Positions 1 to 12,472 of a DNA stretch of 64,000 nucleotides are shown piece after piece. Under the pieces are notes generated by a model. That model was not told the origin of the DNA. It worked only from the letters and a program-made list of their open reading frames with translations, and did not search any database. A program made the translations under genes and the position numbers. Location of the stretch: assembly GCF_027943255.1 (NCBI RefSeq), contig NC_072893.1, positions 61,164,001-61,228,000 on the forward strand, written 5' to 3'. The DNA comes from Anastrepha obliqua (taxonomy: Eukaryota > Arthropoda > Insecta > Diptera > Tephritidae). Every line of letters begins with the position of its first letter. The stretch's first letter is position 1.

Positions 1-897
1 AAGGTTGTTATAACTAAGAAAGCCACAAGGCAGAAATCTTTTCCACTAAGATATTTCCTTATAAAACAAATAATTCTATGGAGCTAAAAAATCACTCCTT
101 TATTATTTGGTACGAACATTTTTCATTTTGTATCAAAATTTATTTTATGAAGCAACGAAATCCGACGGAGCTGGTTTCGCTTAGAAATGAGTTATTTGTA
201 AATTTTATTTACAATTAATTTTTAATAAATAAAAGAATAAAAAATTATTGAAATGCCGTTGTCGCGTGCGATATTTAAGCGTTAGAAGTGCTAGCATAAT
301 ATTTTTATTCAAACAAAGTTTATGATGGTGCTAATTATTGTCATAAATCGTCATTTTTATTACTCTTAGATAATTTCAGATAATGAGAAATTATTAGTCC
401 CTCAATAAATGGTGATTGGTAAGAAGAAAACTAATAAAACAATAACAAATTGCTAGTAAGAAAAAAAAGGATCAAAAATATCAATTTTTTCCACATTAAA
501 AATAAATGGCAATAAATAAAAAATGTATTGTTCCGCCAGTAAGGCAAATTGGTGCATATAAAATTTAGGTGGTTAAATTGATATTCTACGAATATCTATA
601 CAATATTTTACTATGTGTATTTTTAGCCATCACTATGAAAGTTTCCAAATGAACATAAACATACACATAAATTCTGAAGAGTTGGGTTGATTTTGTTGCG
701 TGTCCTGTCCTGTCCTGTCATTTTTTGATTGCTTACTAGATTGCTTGTTGGCTTGCTCGTTTGTCATTCCCTCTTTTACATTCGTAGTTTTTCCATTTTA
801 TTTGTCTGATGAGCGATTGCAAAAACAATGAAATAAAAATGCAAATCGTTTATACTTGACTGTGGGCGTTGTTTGATATACGCCGTATGGCCGGTGA
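1..897. other. Non-coding AT-rich DNA
   Basis: No coding or transposon signal was recognised. The stretch is very AT-rich with scattered homopolymers. The only distinct object is a short pentamer run near 701-719, about four units of CCTGT. Confidence 0.55.
701..719. repeat. Pentanucleotide repeat (TGTCC)n
   Basis: A period-5 run of nearly four units, read directly. It lies in otherwise non-repetitive sequence and no function is implied. Confidence 0.8.
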
Positions 898-1041
898 CCA
901 GAAGATTTTCATACGAGATATAAAGTGAATAACTGTGATAGCGAAAATATTAAAGAGCTCAAGGAGTTAGAGAAATATTTTGAAGATAAAATTAGTAGCA
1001 TTGAAAGAATGGATGCGAAAAATTTAGAACAATTTGAATAA
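898..1041 (+). other. Unidentified charged coding-like island
   Basis: An open stretch of 47 codons runs from just after a TGA to a TAA at 1,039-1,041, with no ATG near its beginning. The encoded peptide is unusually hydrophilic and acidic, with a KELKELEKYFEDKI stretch that would suit a coiled coil. A possible splice acceptor (CCAG) sits immediately upstream, so it could be the last exon of a gene or a transposon remnant. A second frame just upstream reads MAGDQKIFIRDIK before a stop, so a frameshift is also possible. I do not recognise the family. Chance opening in AT-rich DNA cannot be excluded. Confidence 0.2.
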
Positions 1042-3090
1042 CTACTCTTCTGGAACTATTGGGAGCTCAACTTAAAAACTTGCATGCCATCATAGTCGTG
1101 AATAGGTTCTACAAGTATTAATATTGAGTAATTAAATATCTATATGAGTAGTTTTCCGTCTCTTGAAAAAATCCATTTACGTGTTATTTGGCGGAAATTT
1201 AGCTCTACAATTTTTTTAAGGACTACGTGTAGAGGTTTGAGCTGAGTGTGCTCCGGGTGATAGAATGTGTCGTGCATGCCTAAGTCAATTTAAATTGGGA
1301 ACCTTAGTTTGAGCCTCAGGGGCCAATGTCCTGGGTAGCCGTAAAAGTTAGAAGAAGTAGAACTTAAGGCATTATTTCATGAAGTTTAAGTGCCAGTCAT
1401 TTCTAAACAGTTGAAGTTACAGGCAGTGTTCAAAAGCAAGTAAATTTGGTACCGTTCTAATTTAATGATTAGTTCTATACTAACAAATTAGCCGATTTTT
1501 TCAGTAAAATTCAGTTTTTCCCACCGCGAAGAAAAAAATTGGAAAATAAGAGAAAATCCTATCAGGATTTCTCAAGAAATATTTTCTTTAAGAAACGCAA
1601 CTTTTTTCGATGCTCTCCAGCTCCGGAGATTCACTGTCACATTCTCAATCTTCAATATTTTGCAATGAAAATTTCATAAAATTATTATGCTTTTATTTAT
1701 TTTTATTTTTATTATAATTTATATTATTTATTTTTTATTATTAATTTTTTTAATATTATTTTATTATTAATTGTATTTTAATATTAATTTTTTAAAGTAA
1801 CACTGTTTGCAGCGCCTCTCGAAAATCTTAAAAACATGCTTACCGATTTAACCATACGCCCCTCTTAAGGTGTAGAGGCCTTGAAAGGCTTGTTTCAACA
1901 TGCGATCACAATCTGCTTAAACAACAAGAAAGGAAGATATTTTCTAACCCCCAGAACCCCTACCTGCTTTCGTTCTTGATTGGAATATCTCTTACTTAAC
2001 TCTTTGATTGTTGACTTTTTAAATCTGGCTGGTTGGCCTAAAACTACTTTTCGGATCGCTACTGCCTCCACTTTTATTAGAAAAATTTTACGCATTTATG
2101 ACATTAATCGCAAAATTCATTTAACCAATTTGAACAGGCAGAATTTTGAATATGAAAAATGGTCATTAGCAGTTGTTAATTTATGAGAATTTCCCATTAT
2201 CTTTACTTAGTTTGTTTGCTGGATTGAATTACTCAATAATTGAATCATATTAAATTCTCATTAATTGGATGTTAAACAAAGTGAGTTGCTGTTTAATTAA
2301 GTTTTCAGCTGTTTCCACAAAATCTGCACAAATGCTTGGAGAACTCTGAATTCACTTACGGCTATCTCGTAAGCATCTCATAAAAAGTACCTATATATTA
2401 AAATCTGCGTATAAAAGTCGAGAATAATCTCAAAATCCTTCGCATAACCTTGGCAAAAATGAGAAAGAAAAAGTAAGAAAGGAGAGCGAGATTAACAAGT
2501 CAGCATTGATGTTTGTATGTACATATGAATCAATATTTGCAAATATACTTATATAATATATATATACATACAATGAAGCGAAGCCACAACGCAAACAATT
2601 CTGCTTACAAATATACCAACATCTTACTTAGCTTTAAAAGAGTTTGGATAGGACACACCTCCAGTCTGCGAGCAGGGTTCAACTATGTGAAGTATTCTTG
2701 GTAATAGTGGATTGTGACGTAAAAAGTGCTTCGTGTAATGAAAAAAACTTAAAAAATAATGTGTACCTAGTATTGTATTATATAAGAGGTTTGAGGTTAG
2801 AAGCAGTTGAAGACAGCTCGGCTGGTATGAAATTATGTTGCTACGTAAACTTTTCCTTGTATTCTGTCTGTGTTTTTCACCACTTAACCAAGAGGGAAAG
2901 TATGTATAATATTTAAAATACTATTTGGAACACAGAAATTCATGTTACTGGCGCAAAAGTAGAGCTAAGCAGACATTTGGCTATTCGACAAAAACAACGT
3001 CAGCAAAATTGCGGGTATGCATAAAAATTATCTGTAAGTCTCGCTACGTCTTGCTATTGTAGGCATTAATGGTTGAAAGTAACAATAACT

Positions 3091-3092
3091 TA

Positions 3093-3123
<31 letters not shown>

Positions 3124-3136
3124 ATATATGTATATG
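3091..3136. repeat. TA microsatellite
   Basis: About 20 alternating TA units with minor interruptions, read directly. Confidence 0.9.
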
Positions 3137-3741
3137 CCATTTAAAAATACTGAAAATGCTGAAATATTCACTGATCACATCTCTATATACACATATATAC
3201 ATACATGCAAAAGCCTTAACTCTTTTGGCTACATACAAATGATTATTTTTATACAGGAAGATTTCTATTATTTTCGGATATTCGTTGCCTGATTACTTTC
3301 GCCCAGTGGGTTAGGGAGTTGGAATTTGGCCGTGTATGCCTGCCGTAAGAAGCGACTAAAATCGTCAGCTCTAATAATCTGAGCGAAATAGACACAGAAA
3401 CGGCTTGGTGTCAATGGGAACGCTGTCGTCAATGTACTAAAATTTATTGAAGAAATTGTTCTCAGAAAAATAAACTGAATTTAGTGCTTAGTAAGATTGC
3501 CAGAGCGTAAGCGATGCGAATGTTTAAACGTTTTAAGTTGGTTCTAGTTCAATATTTAACTAAAAATAGGCTGCAATTGAGGTGGCTTTCTACTTCAAAA
3601 TGTGACAGACGCTTTCTTACATAGCATAATATTTTGCTGCTTTATCTCGGAACACTGGGTATTTTTTAGTATTGAAATTTACTGTATGTATTATTTATAA
3701 GTTTATAATAAAACTAATGTAGTGATAAATCATATTAATTT

Positions 3742-3782
3742 TACTTGCATTACCACTACTTGCATTACCACTACTTGCATAA
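3742..3782. repeat. 15-bp minisatellite (ACTTGCATTACCACT)n
   Basis: About two and a half tandem units of 15 bases; the last unit ends in ACTTGCATAATG. It sits in AT-rich DNA with no neighbouring gene. Confidence 0.8.
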
Positions 3783-5147
3783 TGATGAATAAAGCGACTG
3801 CATCATATACGCATATAAAATTTTAGTAAAATATTTAGTATGTATGCAAGCCTATAGAGAATGGCCAATGAAAACCCAAACGTCCAGATGTTAGCCACAC
3901 GTACACACTATATAAGTATGTATACGAAAGGCCCGTCAAGCGATGTGCTACCAAACCTACCCAGATAAAAGCCGGCTTGACTAGGGTCGGGGTCGCATGT
4001 GTACATAGAATACATATTGAATAAATAGACACATGTATGTATAAATCTACAGTTAAATGTACGTATGCATATATGTACATATATACGTGCATAGATATGC
4101 GATGTTATGGTAGCTATAAAGCTACCAACCGGAAATTTAGACTCTTTTTTTCTTTCGACAATGAGGGTGGGAGAGATTGTGCGAGAGTGAGAGAGAGTGG
4201 TAAGATGGTAAAAAAGCTAACATAATATGCACAAGTACATGAGTATTTTTAACATATCTATGTATATGCATATGTGTGTATGCTCGTTTGTAAATATATA
4301 TGTATATATGCATATACTCGTATGTGTTACTTAACATTAAGCAGCGAGAGCATGAACACCATAAATGTACTGTTAGCTGTTGGGCTCTCTGTTAGCAGGG
4401 GTGACAGTTATGGTGTGTTTTTCTGAACTCTAGAGCATTTGCTTTTGCTGTTAGTGTCGCTATTCATGGCTGATTTAGTGTATAATGATGCTGTTTTCGT
4501 ATACACTTATACTTGCAGCAATAAAAATGGTATACACTTTCTGTAATAGCAAAGAGGGGGGAAAAGACACGTGCTTTGTTAGTTTGACTTTTACATATAA
4601 AAAAAGAAACAATTATAATAGTTATTTGATGCAAGCCGCGGGGCGTATATACTCTTGGTTTACCCAAATTTTAAATTGGAATATGCTACTAATTTTAAAA
4701 AATATTTAGTTTCAGTGAAATTAAATTCAAATTTTAAATTTTTGCATGGATACTAAAGCCACATTGTTTTAAATTTTGTTCCCAAAGAGTTTTGTTTTTT
4801 AATTTTTTAATAACAGTCTAACGGAATTGAGATAGGTAGATGCAATGTACTAAAATATGAAAATAATGAGGTGAATCGCCGCCTAAGCGTTCTTGCAGTG
4901 AAAATTTAAATAAAAATGAATAAATATATAATATATAAAAATAAATAATAATAAAATAAAATAATATAGTAAATACACTTGGCCTAAGGTAGCTTGGTAT
5001 TGATGAACGCAATTGTACATACAATTATAGGCCTTTTTATATTATATATAATGGTAAATTTCATAACTGCAAAAAAGTAATATTTTAATAGTTTAATAAT
5101 AATAATGTTTCAATGCAAAAATTTTGCACAAATATGTTATAAGGTAA

Positions 5148-5197
5148 TTCTCTGGCCAAAAACGCCTAAGCGGTTCATAAAGAAGAAGAATTTTCAA
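5148..5197 (+). mobile_element. RTE-like LINE, 3'-tail fragment
   Basis: The sequence GGCCAAAA, then a CGCCTAAGCGG hairpin, then AAGAAGAAGAA, matches in order and spacing the extreme 3' end of the LINE copy at 6,834-8,100 read on its coding strand. Only about 50 bases of tail remain. It lies about 30 bases from a SINE fragment. Confidence 0.55.
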
Positions 5198-5225
5198 TAT
5201 CTTTGATAGCCAATGTAGAATGTGG

Positions 5226-5325
5226 CGGCCGTCGAAGAAACAACCAACACAAAGGTAGAAAAGGATTTTTTCTAATAACAGTCGCCCCTCGGCAGGCAAT
5301 GATAAACCTCTAAAAGCAGCAGTGC
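5226..5325 (+). mobile_element. tRNA-derived SINE, internal fragment
   Basis: The block around TTTTTTCTAATAACAGTCGC and CCCTCGGCAGGCAATGATAA matches the central part of the fuller SINE copies at 37,080-37,390 and 45,783-46,092. The GGCGGCCGTCG at its left edge recalls the SINE head, so the promoter region appears internally deleted. The fragment ends soon after AAACCTC. Confidence 0.7.
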
Positions 5326-6782
5326 TCTGGCTTTTGTCATTCCTGTTACTTTTGCAGCATTTCAAAACACACTTCATTTGTCCTATCAAGGACGTTTACT
5401 AACGCGCAAGCGCAAGAAATTTTATTGACTCCCACAACTAGCGCAAAAGCAAAATAAATACCAAAAAATATTTTAATAAAAGCAAGTGTCTAGGGATTCC
5501 ACTAAATTGAGTTATTTTGACTCACTTTCATTAGTTTTTACAAACATTTTTCTAGGTAAGTAAGCGCCCAACGAAATCTGGAGAGGCGGCTACGGTGGCT
5601 TGATTTCTAGTCTGAGAATTGAGATTGGTGAGTATTTGCGTACTCTGTATAGTGGAAAAACGATAAGCGCGTGTAACGGCAGCGTGGGACTAGCAACGCA
5701 CTCACGCACTGCCATTAGCCATCAATTAAATATATGCGTGTGTGTGTATGCATTATGTTTGTAGACAAGTATGTATGAAAGTGAAAATATGGGGGAGGTT
5801 TTGCTTGTTGTTTGTTGGTGGTGGTTCGCTGTATTGAAATATCTACGCAATAGCTTGTGCGTCATTATGCGTCAGCATCACGTTGCTGTTGCTCCATTGA
5901 GAGTTTTGACTGTGTACAACGCCGCGCAGCACACAATACTTCGCATACAAATGCCCAAAAGAACAGGCGTGCAGAAAATGCGCGAAAGTAGTTTAAAATA
6001 ATGACTGTTATGCTGTGTTACATAATGTGCCGAAAAATATGTTGTGCAAATACTTTTCACCCGATAACTGCAAAACTAAGCATTTGTGTGTTAACTGTAT
6101 ATTATACATGTAAATATAAGTATACAAATTTTGGTCGTTTCGGTATACTCTAAGCCTCAGCGTCTGTGGTGAGCAAAGGAAAACACGGCTACATTTCCTG
6201 GTTACACGCGCGTGATTTAAAAGCCTTTATTTAAGCAGGTCCGGCCTTGTTTATGCTACAGTCTAATGCAAAATCCCTGTTTTATGAGGCACTAAGAAGA
6301 ACAAAACTAATTAAATTTGTGCTATAGTGCGTATGAGTGAGCGCGAGTATTCGTTGACATAGCAAAATTCTTATGTATATATAAAGGGTGTTGTATTAGG
6401 TGTACAACAATTTTGTATTAAATTAGAATACAGAATAATTGAGATATCGTGCTGAGAATTAATCAAAATGTTGGAGATATGAAAATTTTATGTATGGAAT
6501 TCATATGGAATTCGCACACAAGTTTTCAGGTTACAGTCTGTTTTTTAGTAGTTTTTTGTTTTGGCAGAGTAGTCCCAGTTTGAAAGCGTCTCTTATGAGA
6601 GATGGTGGGTAGAAAATCTACTATTTACTAAAATGAGTTCGATTTTGCAAGCACTACAAAAATGGTGGATCTGTGAAAACTATATTTAATACATTATTGA
6701 ATTGATAGAGATGGGAATCTCCGTTGTAAGTCAAGCAATTGGAAGAAATTGTTATAATCATGTTAATGTTATAATCACCCAG
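5326..6782. other. No recognised feature
   Basis: AT-rich DNA with short chance open frames only. A GTGTGTGTAT patch near 5,737-5,755 is microsatellite-like. At 6,385 a GGGTGTTGTATTAGGTG sequence resembles a mariner-type end, but no partner end was found. Confidence 0.5.
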
Positions 6783-6812
6783 CAGAAAGATTCGAACCAA
6801 CGTTCACTCTTG
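6783..6812 (-). mobile_element. SINE head fragment with B box
   Basis: The reverse complement of GATTCGAACCAACGTTC matches the B-box segment of the tRNA-derived SINE head (GGTTCGAATC). Only about 30 bases remain, abutting the 3' end of the LINE that follows. Confidence 0.45.
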
Positions 6813-6833
6813 AGTTTTTAATATTCTTCTTCT

Positions 6834-8100
6834 TAATTGGCGCGAACCGCTTATGCGATTTTGGCCGAGTTTAACAAAGCGCGCCAGTCGTTTCTTTCTT
6901 GTGCTAACCGGCGCCAATTGGACACACCAAGTGAAGCCAAGTCCTTCTCCATCTGATCTTTCCAACGCAGAGGAGGCCTTCCTCTTCCTCTGCTACCACC
7001 AGCTGGTACCGCATTGAATACTTTCAAAGCCGGAGCGTTTGTATCCATTCGGACGACATGACCCCGCCAACGTAGCCGCTGGATCTTTATTCGCTGCGCT
7101 ATGTCTATGTCATCGTAAAGCTCATACAGCTCATCGTTCCATCGTCTGCGATATTCGCCGTTGCCAACGTGCAAAGGTCCAAAAATCTTACGCAGAATCT
7201 TTCTCTCGAACACTCCAAGCGTCGCTTCATCGGATGTTGTCATCGTACAAGCTTCTGCGCCATACGTTAGGACGGGCGTGATGAGAGTCTTGTAGAGTGT
7301 AAGTTTTGTTCGTCAAGAGAGGACTTTATTACTTAATTGCCTACTTAGTCCAAAGTAGCACTTGTTGGCAAGAGAGATTCTACGTTGGATTTCAAGGCTG
7401 ACATTGTTATCGGTGTTAATGCTAGTTTCTAATTATACGAAGTCCTTTACAACCTCGAAATCATAACTGTCAAAAGTGACGTGGGTGCCTATACGCGAGT
7501 GCACCGACTGTTTGTTTGAAGACAGGAGGTACTTCGTTTTGTCCTCGTTCACCACCAAACCCATTCGCTTTGCCTCTTTATCCAGTTTGGAGAAGGCAAT
7601 TCTGACGGCGCTGCTGGTGTTGAGCAACGTCATCTTGCATAGCCGTATTAGTATTCTGAATATTTGGTCAATGGTAGACTTTCCAGGTCTAAAGCCACAC
7701 TGATAAGGTCCAATCAGTTGGTTGACGGTGGGCTTCAGCCTTTCACACAATACGCTCGCTAGAACCTTATAGGCGATATTTAGAAGACCGATCCCGCGGT
7801 AATTGACACAAATTGCAGGATCCCCCTTCTTATGGATTGGGCAGTGCACACTTAAATTCCAATTGGCAGGTATGCTTTCATCCGACCATATTTTCTTTAG
7901 CCGTGATATTGCTATTCTCACCTCGTCATGGTCGGGTAGAGGAACGACAATTCCGTCGTCAACGATTGGGGTATCGGGATCTTCACATTCTCTGTGACAT
8001 GCGCAGCTGTCACTGTTTAACAGGTTCGAGAAGTGTTCCCTCCATAATTTAAGATTGCTCCGTACGTCAGTCACCAGTTCGCCGTTTTTAATATTACCAG
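6834..8100 (-). mobile_element. RTE-like LINE, 5'-truncated and internally deleted
   Basis: This is the 3' part of a non-LTR retrotransposon ORF2 read on the minus strand. Reading inward from 8,100, the frame shows reverse-transcriptase segments: a PANWNLSVHCPIHKKGD block, YRGIGLLN, and the FRPGKSTIDQIF motif. It then jumps directly to FSKLDKEAKRMGLVVNEDKTK, so the palm with the catalytic YADD motif is deleted. After a frame break near 7,400-7,260 the thumb and C-terminal domain follow (VFERKILRKIFGPLH, IKIQRLRWRGHVVRMD, RGRGRPPLRWKDQ, NWRRLAQERNDWRALLNSAKIA). There is no RNase H domain. The 3' tail has a small CGCATAAGCG hairpin followed by an AAG-rich end. The clade call (RTE or CR1-like) rests on C-terminal motifs and is inference. 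It is not functional. Confidence 0.85.
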
Positions 8101-10659
8101 AATTAAAATAAAATATCAAATGTTAGAAATGTTATTTCAGAAAAAAGGAACCGATTTTTGTCAAGAGACAGTACACTTAATCAGTTAATGCTCTTGCCAT
8201 ATATTTAATATGCCCTCTGATTTGAATGATTACTAAGAATTTTCTAACCAATATATTTTTCATTTCCTATTTTATATTTTTATTTATAACTCGAAGTTAG
8301 AAGCAGCTCCTTAGACATATTAAAAAACTCTCTTTGAATCGCTTGATGTCCTTGTACTTATTACTTGAAGCACTCGATTATGTAAGTCACTCACTCACTT
8401 GACTACACCTTTTCAATGGCATTGCACGTTATGTATGAAGAGCAACGATTGATTAAGTGTGAATGTATAAAATGAGAACGAATGGCTTAATATGCGCTTT
8501 AGTTCCATCAATGCAGCTTTGATTTTGACATTCCTCTTGTGTTACTGTTTACTGAGCACTGTTGTCTGTTGTTTGTTGGTAGCGCTGGGACATTTCTCAC
8601 CAAAAATGCAGCTAGTAATGACGTTCTCTTTAACAGATCGTGATATCGAGATATGTTAATAACTTTTTCTATAAAATAGTTTCATTACATTCTGCAGTAT
8701 TTTAGCAATTAAGAACGTTCGATTAATGGCGCATTTGTATTTTTGATACAAACTGTTTGCATTGTGCCCTTATTGAAAGTCCCATTACATGTAAAACATA
8801 TGCATATACTCTACCTAAGCTTGAACCCCATCCAATTGATATGTATACGTATTTATGTATCCCAAATATATTTAATATATAGTTAAAATGTTTGAAATTT
8901 AATACTTCTATTGACACCATGTCATTTCCTTATGCTTTCTCCTAAATTTTATTTATTATTTAAATGAAAATATTAAATTGATTTTGTCGTAGCACTTTAT
9001 GGTATGTTGACGTGCAGATGAATAGGAAGGGAAGTTCTAAGCGCATACTTGCCAACATATAGAGTTACCCGTTGTGGGCTATATAACGAGTAGGTTTGTA
9101 GTTATGTATGTATGTATAATATATTTTTATATTATTGAGGTCAATAAACTGCAGATATAAATAAGAAAAGAACAAAACTCAACCATTGGCAATTTACTTG
9201 TGTGTGTCATACTTAGAGGCATGTGTTTTGATACCCGTGCACACCAATTAAGTAGGACACTAAAACTTTTTTCACGTACCGTTTGCTTCCACAGCATAAG
9301 GGAATAGAGATATACATAATCGTTGACATACACTTGTGTTGATTTAATTAAGAGAAAATTATCTTCATCCATTATTTACAACATTTTTCATGCTAAATTT
9401 TTTATAAAAATAAAGTTCATTGGATAACAAAAAATTGCCGAGATATCGATAGATTAGTCTATCACATATGTATTTTTTTACATAAAAAGGTAGAGGGTTC
9501 AGGAACTATTAAAAATATATTTTTTAAGTTATATTCAACTATACCTACAACCTACAGTATACTGACATATCTAATTTGTTGGTTATATTTTCAGTGTAAC
9601 TCGTAAATCTTCGATTAAAATGCACTCAAAAAAACAGAAACGAGCCTCGCTCAAGTAGCAGCTATGGGAGTAGTAGTAGCGCAATAGAAGGGAGAGTAGT
9701 AGTGATAGCTAGAGTACACATGAATAATTTCGCAAGTAGCGTTCCGGCCGATTCCAAGTTCTTTGGAAGAGAGAGCGCAACTATAGAGAGCGCTTAAAAA
9801 TTTCTTGAATACTACTCTCGTTTACTAACAGTAACGAAACGTTGCTTGAAGCGGAGCAAAACAGTTGGCCCGCGATTTTCGCTACCTATTCCACTACTCA
9901 TCTGTTCAAATTTAGAGTAGTAGCGAGAGCAGATATTGCTGAAAATTCATCTCATAAAGTAAGGACCATTTTTACTGAATTTCTTCTAATCGAAGAAGAC
10001 AATTTTATTTCATTCGGTTGTCTATTGTATATGGGACAAAAAACACGCTTACCTTCCATATAAAAATCTTGTAATTTGCTTTCGGCTGTTTCGACTGTGA
10101 ATTGTAAATACAAAAGTGGTGATACTTCAGTAAAAGTTCTAAAATGCTGTATTATTGTATTACTCAAAATCAGGCCCCTGAGACCATGTCTAAAATTTTT
10201 TTGCTCGAACTCGTGTAGAGATTGCCTGCTTTAAGTAAACACATTTATTGTCTTTAATTCAAGAACTATTATAAGCATCTTACAAGCAATTAAAGGGATT
10301 CAGAAGTTAACCCTAGAAGGCAGCAAGCAACTCCACTTCTTATATAAAGACTTTGATTTCCGTCCATGCATTTATGCTTACGTTAATCCAAAAATAATTA
10401 AGATATGTTAAATAATCTATGTCGGAATGTGAGAAATACGTATGAGAAAATTAGTATAACAGTAAATCACAAATACGGTATAATACAATATAACGGTATA
10501 ACAATAATTCAATATTTTCATAATTTTCAAAAATACAAAAGTCGAGTGACCATTGAAAAATTTTTATGTAAATATTTAAAATCGCTTTATTCATCTCTAC
10601 GACAAATAGCAGTTTGGTCACCATAGGCAGAAAAGTGAAAATCAATACAAGGTTTGCTC
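8101..10659. other. No recognised gene
   Basis: Low-GC DNA. A GC-richer patch at 9,620-9,950 is full of AGTAG and GAGAG motifs and has a 10-bp inverted pair (GAGAGTAGTA near 9,690 and TACTACTCTC near 9,810). It may be a decayed repeat, but no termini could be fixed. Confidence 0.5.
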
Positions 10660-10852
10660 GTTAGGCATGGTGAAAAAAAATGTTTTTTAGGGTAACTTTG
10701 AATTCTACGTCATTCGTTTTGTGTTTCACTAAGTTAAAGCTAAATTTTGTGAAATACAAGACACCATATTGGCATATCTGTCAAATTCGCTCAGAGCCGA
10801 ATAACGGTCTGCTAGGTAGTACACCTCTAAAAACTTTTCACCATGGCTTAAC
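10660..10852. mobile_element. MITE-like element with about 35-bp terminal inverted repeats
   Basis: The left end reads GTTAGGCATGGTGAAAA and continues to AGGGTA. The right end, reverse complemented, reads GTTAAGCCATGGTGAAAAG and continues to AGAGGTGTAC. The two match over about 35 bases with a few gaps. The 193-base body has no coding potential. I could not see a clear target-site duplication and do not assign a superfamily. Confidence 0.6.
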
Positions 10853-11152
10853 TACCAATTGTCCTTTCTCCCATACATGCAAATTAACAAAAACAAAAAA
10901 AAAAAAGAAGAATAATTAGATACTTTCAAGAAATTTAGGTGAAATATAATATTAGATTGACCGAGAAACTCATTTTCAAAATAATTACGAGTACTAATAA
11001 TTTTTAAAAGAAAATCACCATTTTTGTTTAAAACTTTGTAAAATCGACAAATCATTACAATTTTATACACATTTTAGTAATATAATTTTATCGCTTCTAT
11101 CACAATTGTAAGGTGAAAAGGTAAAAAGGCTTATTACGCCAACTTTATCAAT
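10853..11152. other. No recognised feature
   Basis: AT-rich DNA between the MITE-like element and the coding-like island at 11,155; nothing recognised. Confidence 0.5.
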
Positions 11153-11154
11153 AT

Positions 11155-11350
11155 TTCAGAAAAATTCAACTCTATAAATTTATCTTTAAATGACTATAAT
11201 TGTGACATTTCATACACGCCAGGTAAGTCTAGTTTGAACCCATCGGAATTTGAATTAGACAAAAATGTAGAGGAGTATTTATACAGAGACACTCCATTTA
11301 AGCATATAAGAGAAAAAATCAGAAGGTACAATACTTTTTACTGCTTCAAT
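11155..11350 (+). other. Unidentified coding-like island, possible exon
   Basis: After a pyrimidine-containing acceptor (ATCAATATTTCAG, ending near 11,158) a frame stays open for about 65 codons to a TAA near 11,350. The peptide has a protein-like composition, with blocks such as NLSLNDYNCDISYTPG, FELDKNVEEYLYRDTPFKHI and REKIRRYN. It has no ATG, so it would be an internal or last exon with a phase-1 acceptor. A perfect GTAAGT lies inside it at about 11,222, but the frame beyond remains coding-like; a weak donor AAG|GTACAA lies near 11,325. I do not recognise the protein. An AT-rich chance frame is the alternative. Confidence 0.25.
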
Positions 11351-12312
11351 TAACTTTGATTGCCAATTCATTACACAAATTTGAACACTTAAGCTATTGC
11401 TGCTGAATTGAGTGGAGAAGCAATAACCCAATTGAAATTGAGTTCCCAGATAAACTGCAAATTACACTCACAATCGTTTAAGAATATTCCAAATTTGTAC
11501 AAAAGTTCAGCTGTTGCATGTACACGGACTGACTTGAGAGGCTCTATGCAAATATTTATAAGCAATAGACTGTGTAAGTGGCAGTACTCATATACAAGTA
11601 TACAACAACAAATACAACTATGATTAGCACGGACATGCTATAATATAATATATATAATATATATATATAAATTTGCTCTTGGATAAAACTTTTTCCAAGG
11701 TTTTTCCATGCACTGCTGTATTTGAACTTGGCGAAATATTTTGATTAGTTGATGGCTTTACTTAATAGAACTAATTTGAAGTTTAAGCAGCTCTATAAAG
11801 AAACAGAAATTTGTGACTGAAATGTCAGTAATGCCCATGCAAAGTATGTACAACTTTTTTATGACCATCGATGCCTTTTCAATTTACATTTTAAATGAAA
11901 CACTAGCAATGCAAGTTGCTTCTCAAAGTAAACTAAATAAACTATTTCTAAAAATAAGTTTTCTAGCGAAGCCGAGTGCGTGCATATGCCCTTCACTGAA
12001 TATATTTATGACATGTTAAAATACCTTACCCACACCTTAAGTTGATCATACTCAATTTCATTATTTACTTAATAGCCACTGTTAATACCACATTAGCTGA
12101 GAGCTGAATACTCAATTTAAGTTTTTTATTCACCTGGGGGGCAATAATTTAATTAAGAAACTTCCACTTTCATTAGTGTCTTACTGCAATACGTTTCATG
12201 AACTTCCGCTGTCATTGTAATTTACTATGCGATTGCTTTCCATACAAAACACACCCCGCAATTATATTTTTCACTTTAAAAACTAAATAAGCAACCACTT
12301 TGCTACCTGGAG

Positions 12313-12358
12313 TGTATGTATGTATGTATGTATGTATAAATGTATGTATGTATGTATA
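12313..12358. repeat. TATG microsatellite
   Basis: About 11 units of the tetramer TATG with one interruption (TATAAATG), read directly. Confidence 0.95.
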
Positions 12359-12443
12359 GCAAGCTATGCAATTCATCAATGAAATAATACCAGTGCTTAC
12401 ATTTATATTTAAGTACAAGTACACGCCTACACACTCATGTAAA

Positions 12444-12472
12444 GCTGTGTTCAAAATAATAGGAGTGTGACG
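12444..12472. repeat. Possible Tc1-type terminal sequence
   Basis: The stretch GCTGTGTTCAAAATAATAGG resembles the outer end of some Tc1-like elements. No matching inverted end and no transposase sequence was found nearby, so this is a weak solo-end call. Confidence 0.25.

Larger units (their letters stand above)
1042..5147. other. Non-coding AT-rich DNA with microsatellites
   Basis: Nothing recognisable as a gene. It contains an almost pure A/T tract near 1,685-1,800, a TA microsatellite at 3,091-3,136, a short minisatellite at 3,742-3,782, and TATG-type tracts around 4,020-4,090 and 4,255-4,325. A GC-richer patch at about 3,300-3,440 (CCTGCCGTAAGAAGCGACT) has the look of a dispersed repeat, but I cannot assign it. 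Confidence 0.55.

Noticed and set aside
3300..3440. GC-richer patch with CCTGCCGTAAGAAGCGACT
   Set aside because: It looks like a dispersed repeat, but no second copy exists in the window and I cannot name the family, so it was not called.
9620..9960. AGTAG/GAGAG-rich patch as a promoter or MITE
   Set aside because: There is only a 10-bp inverted pair and no clear termini, TATA or initiator arrangement.
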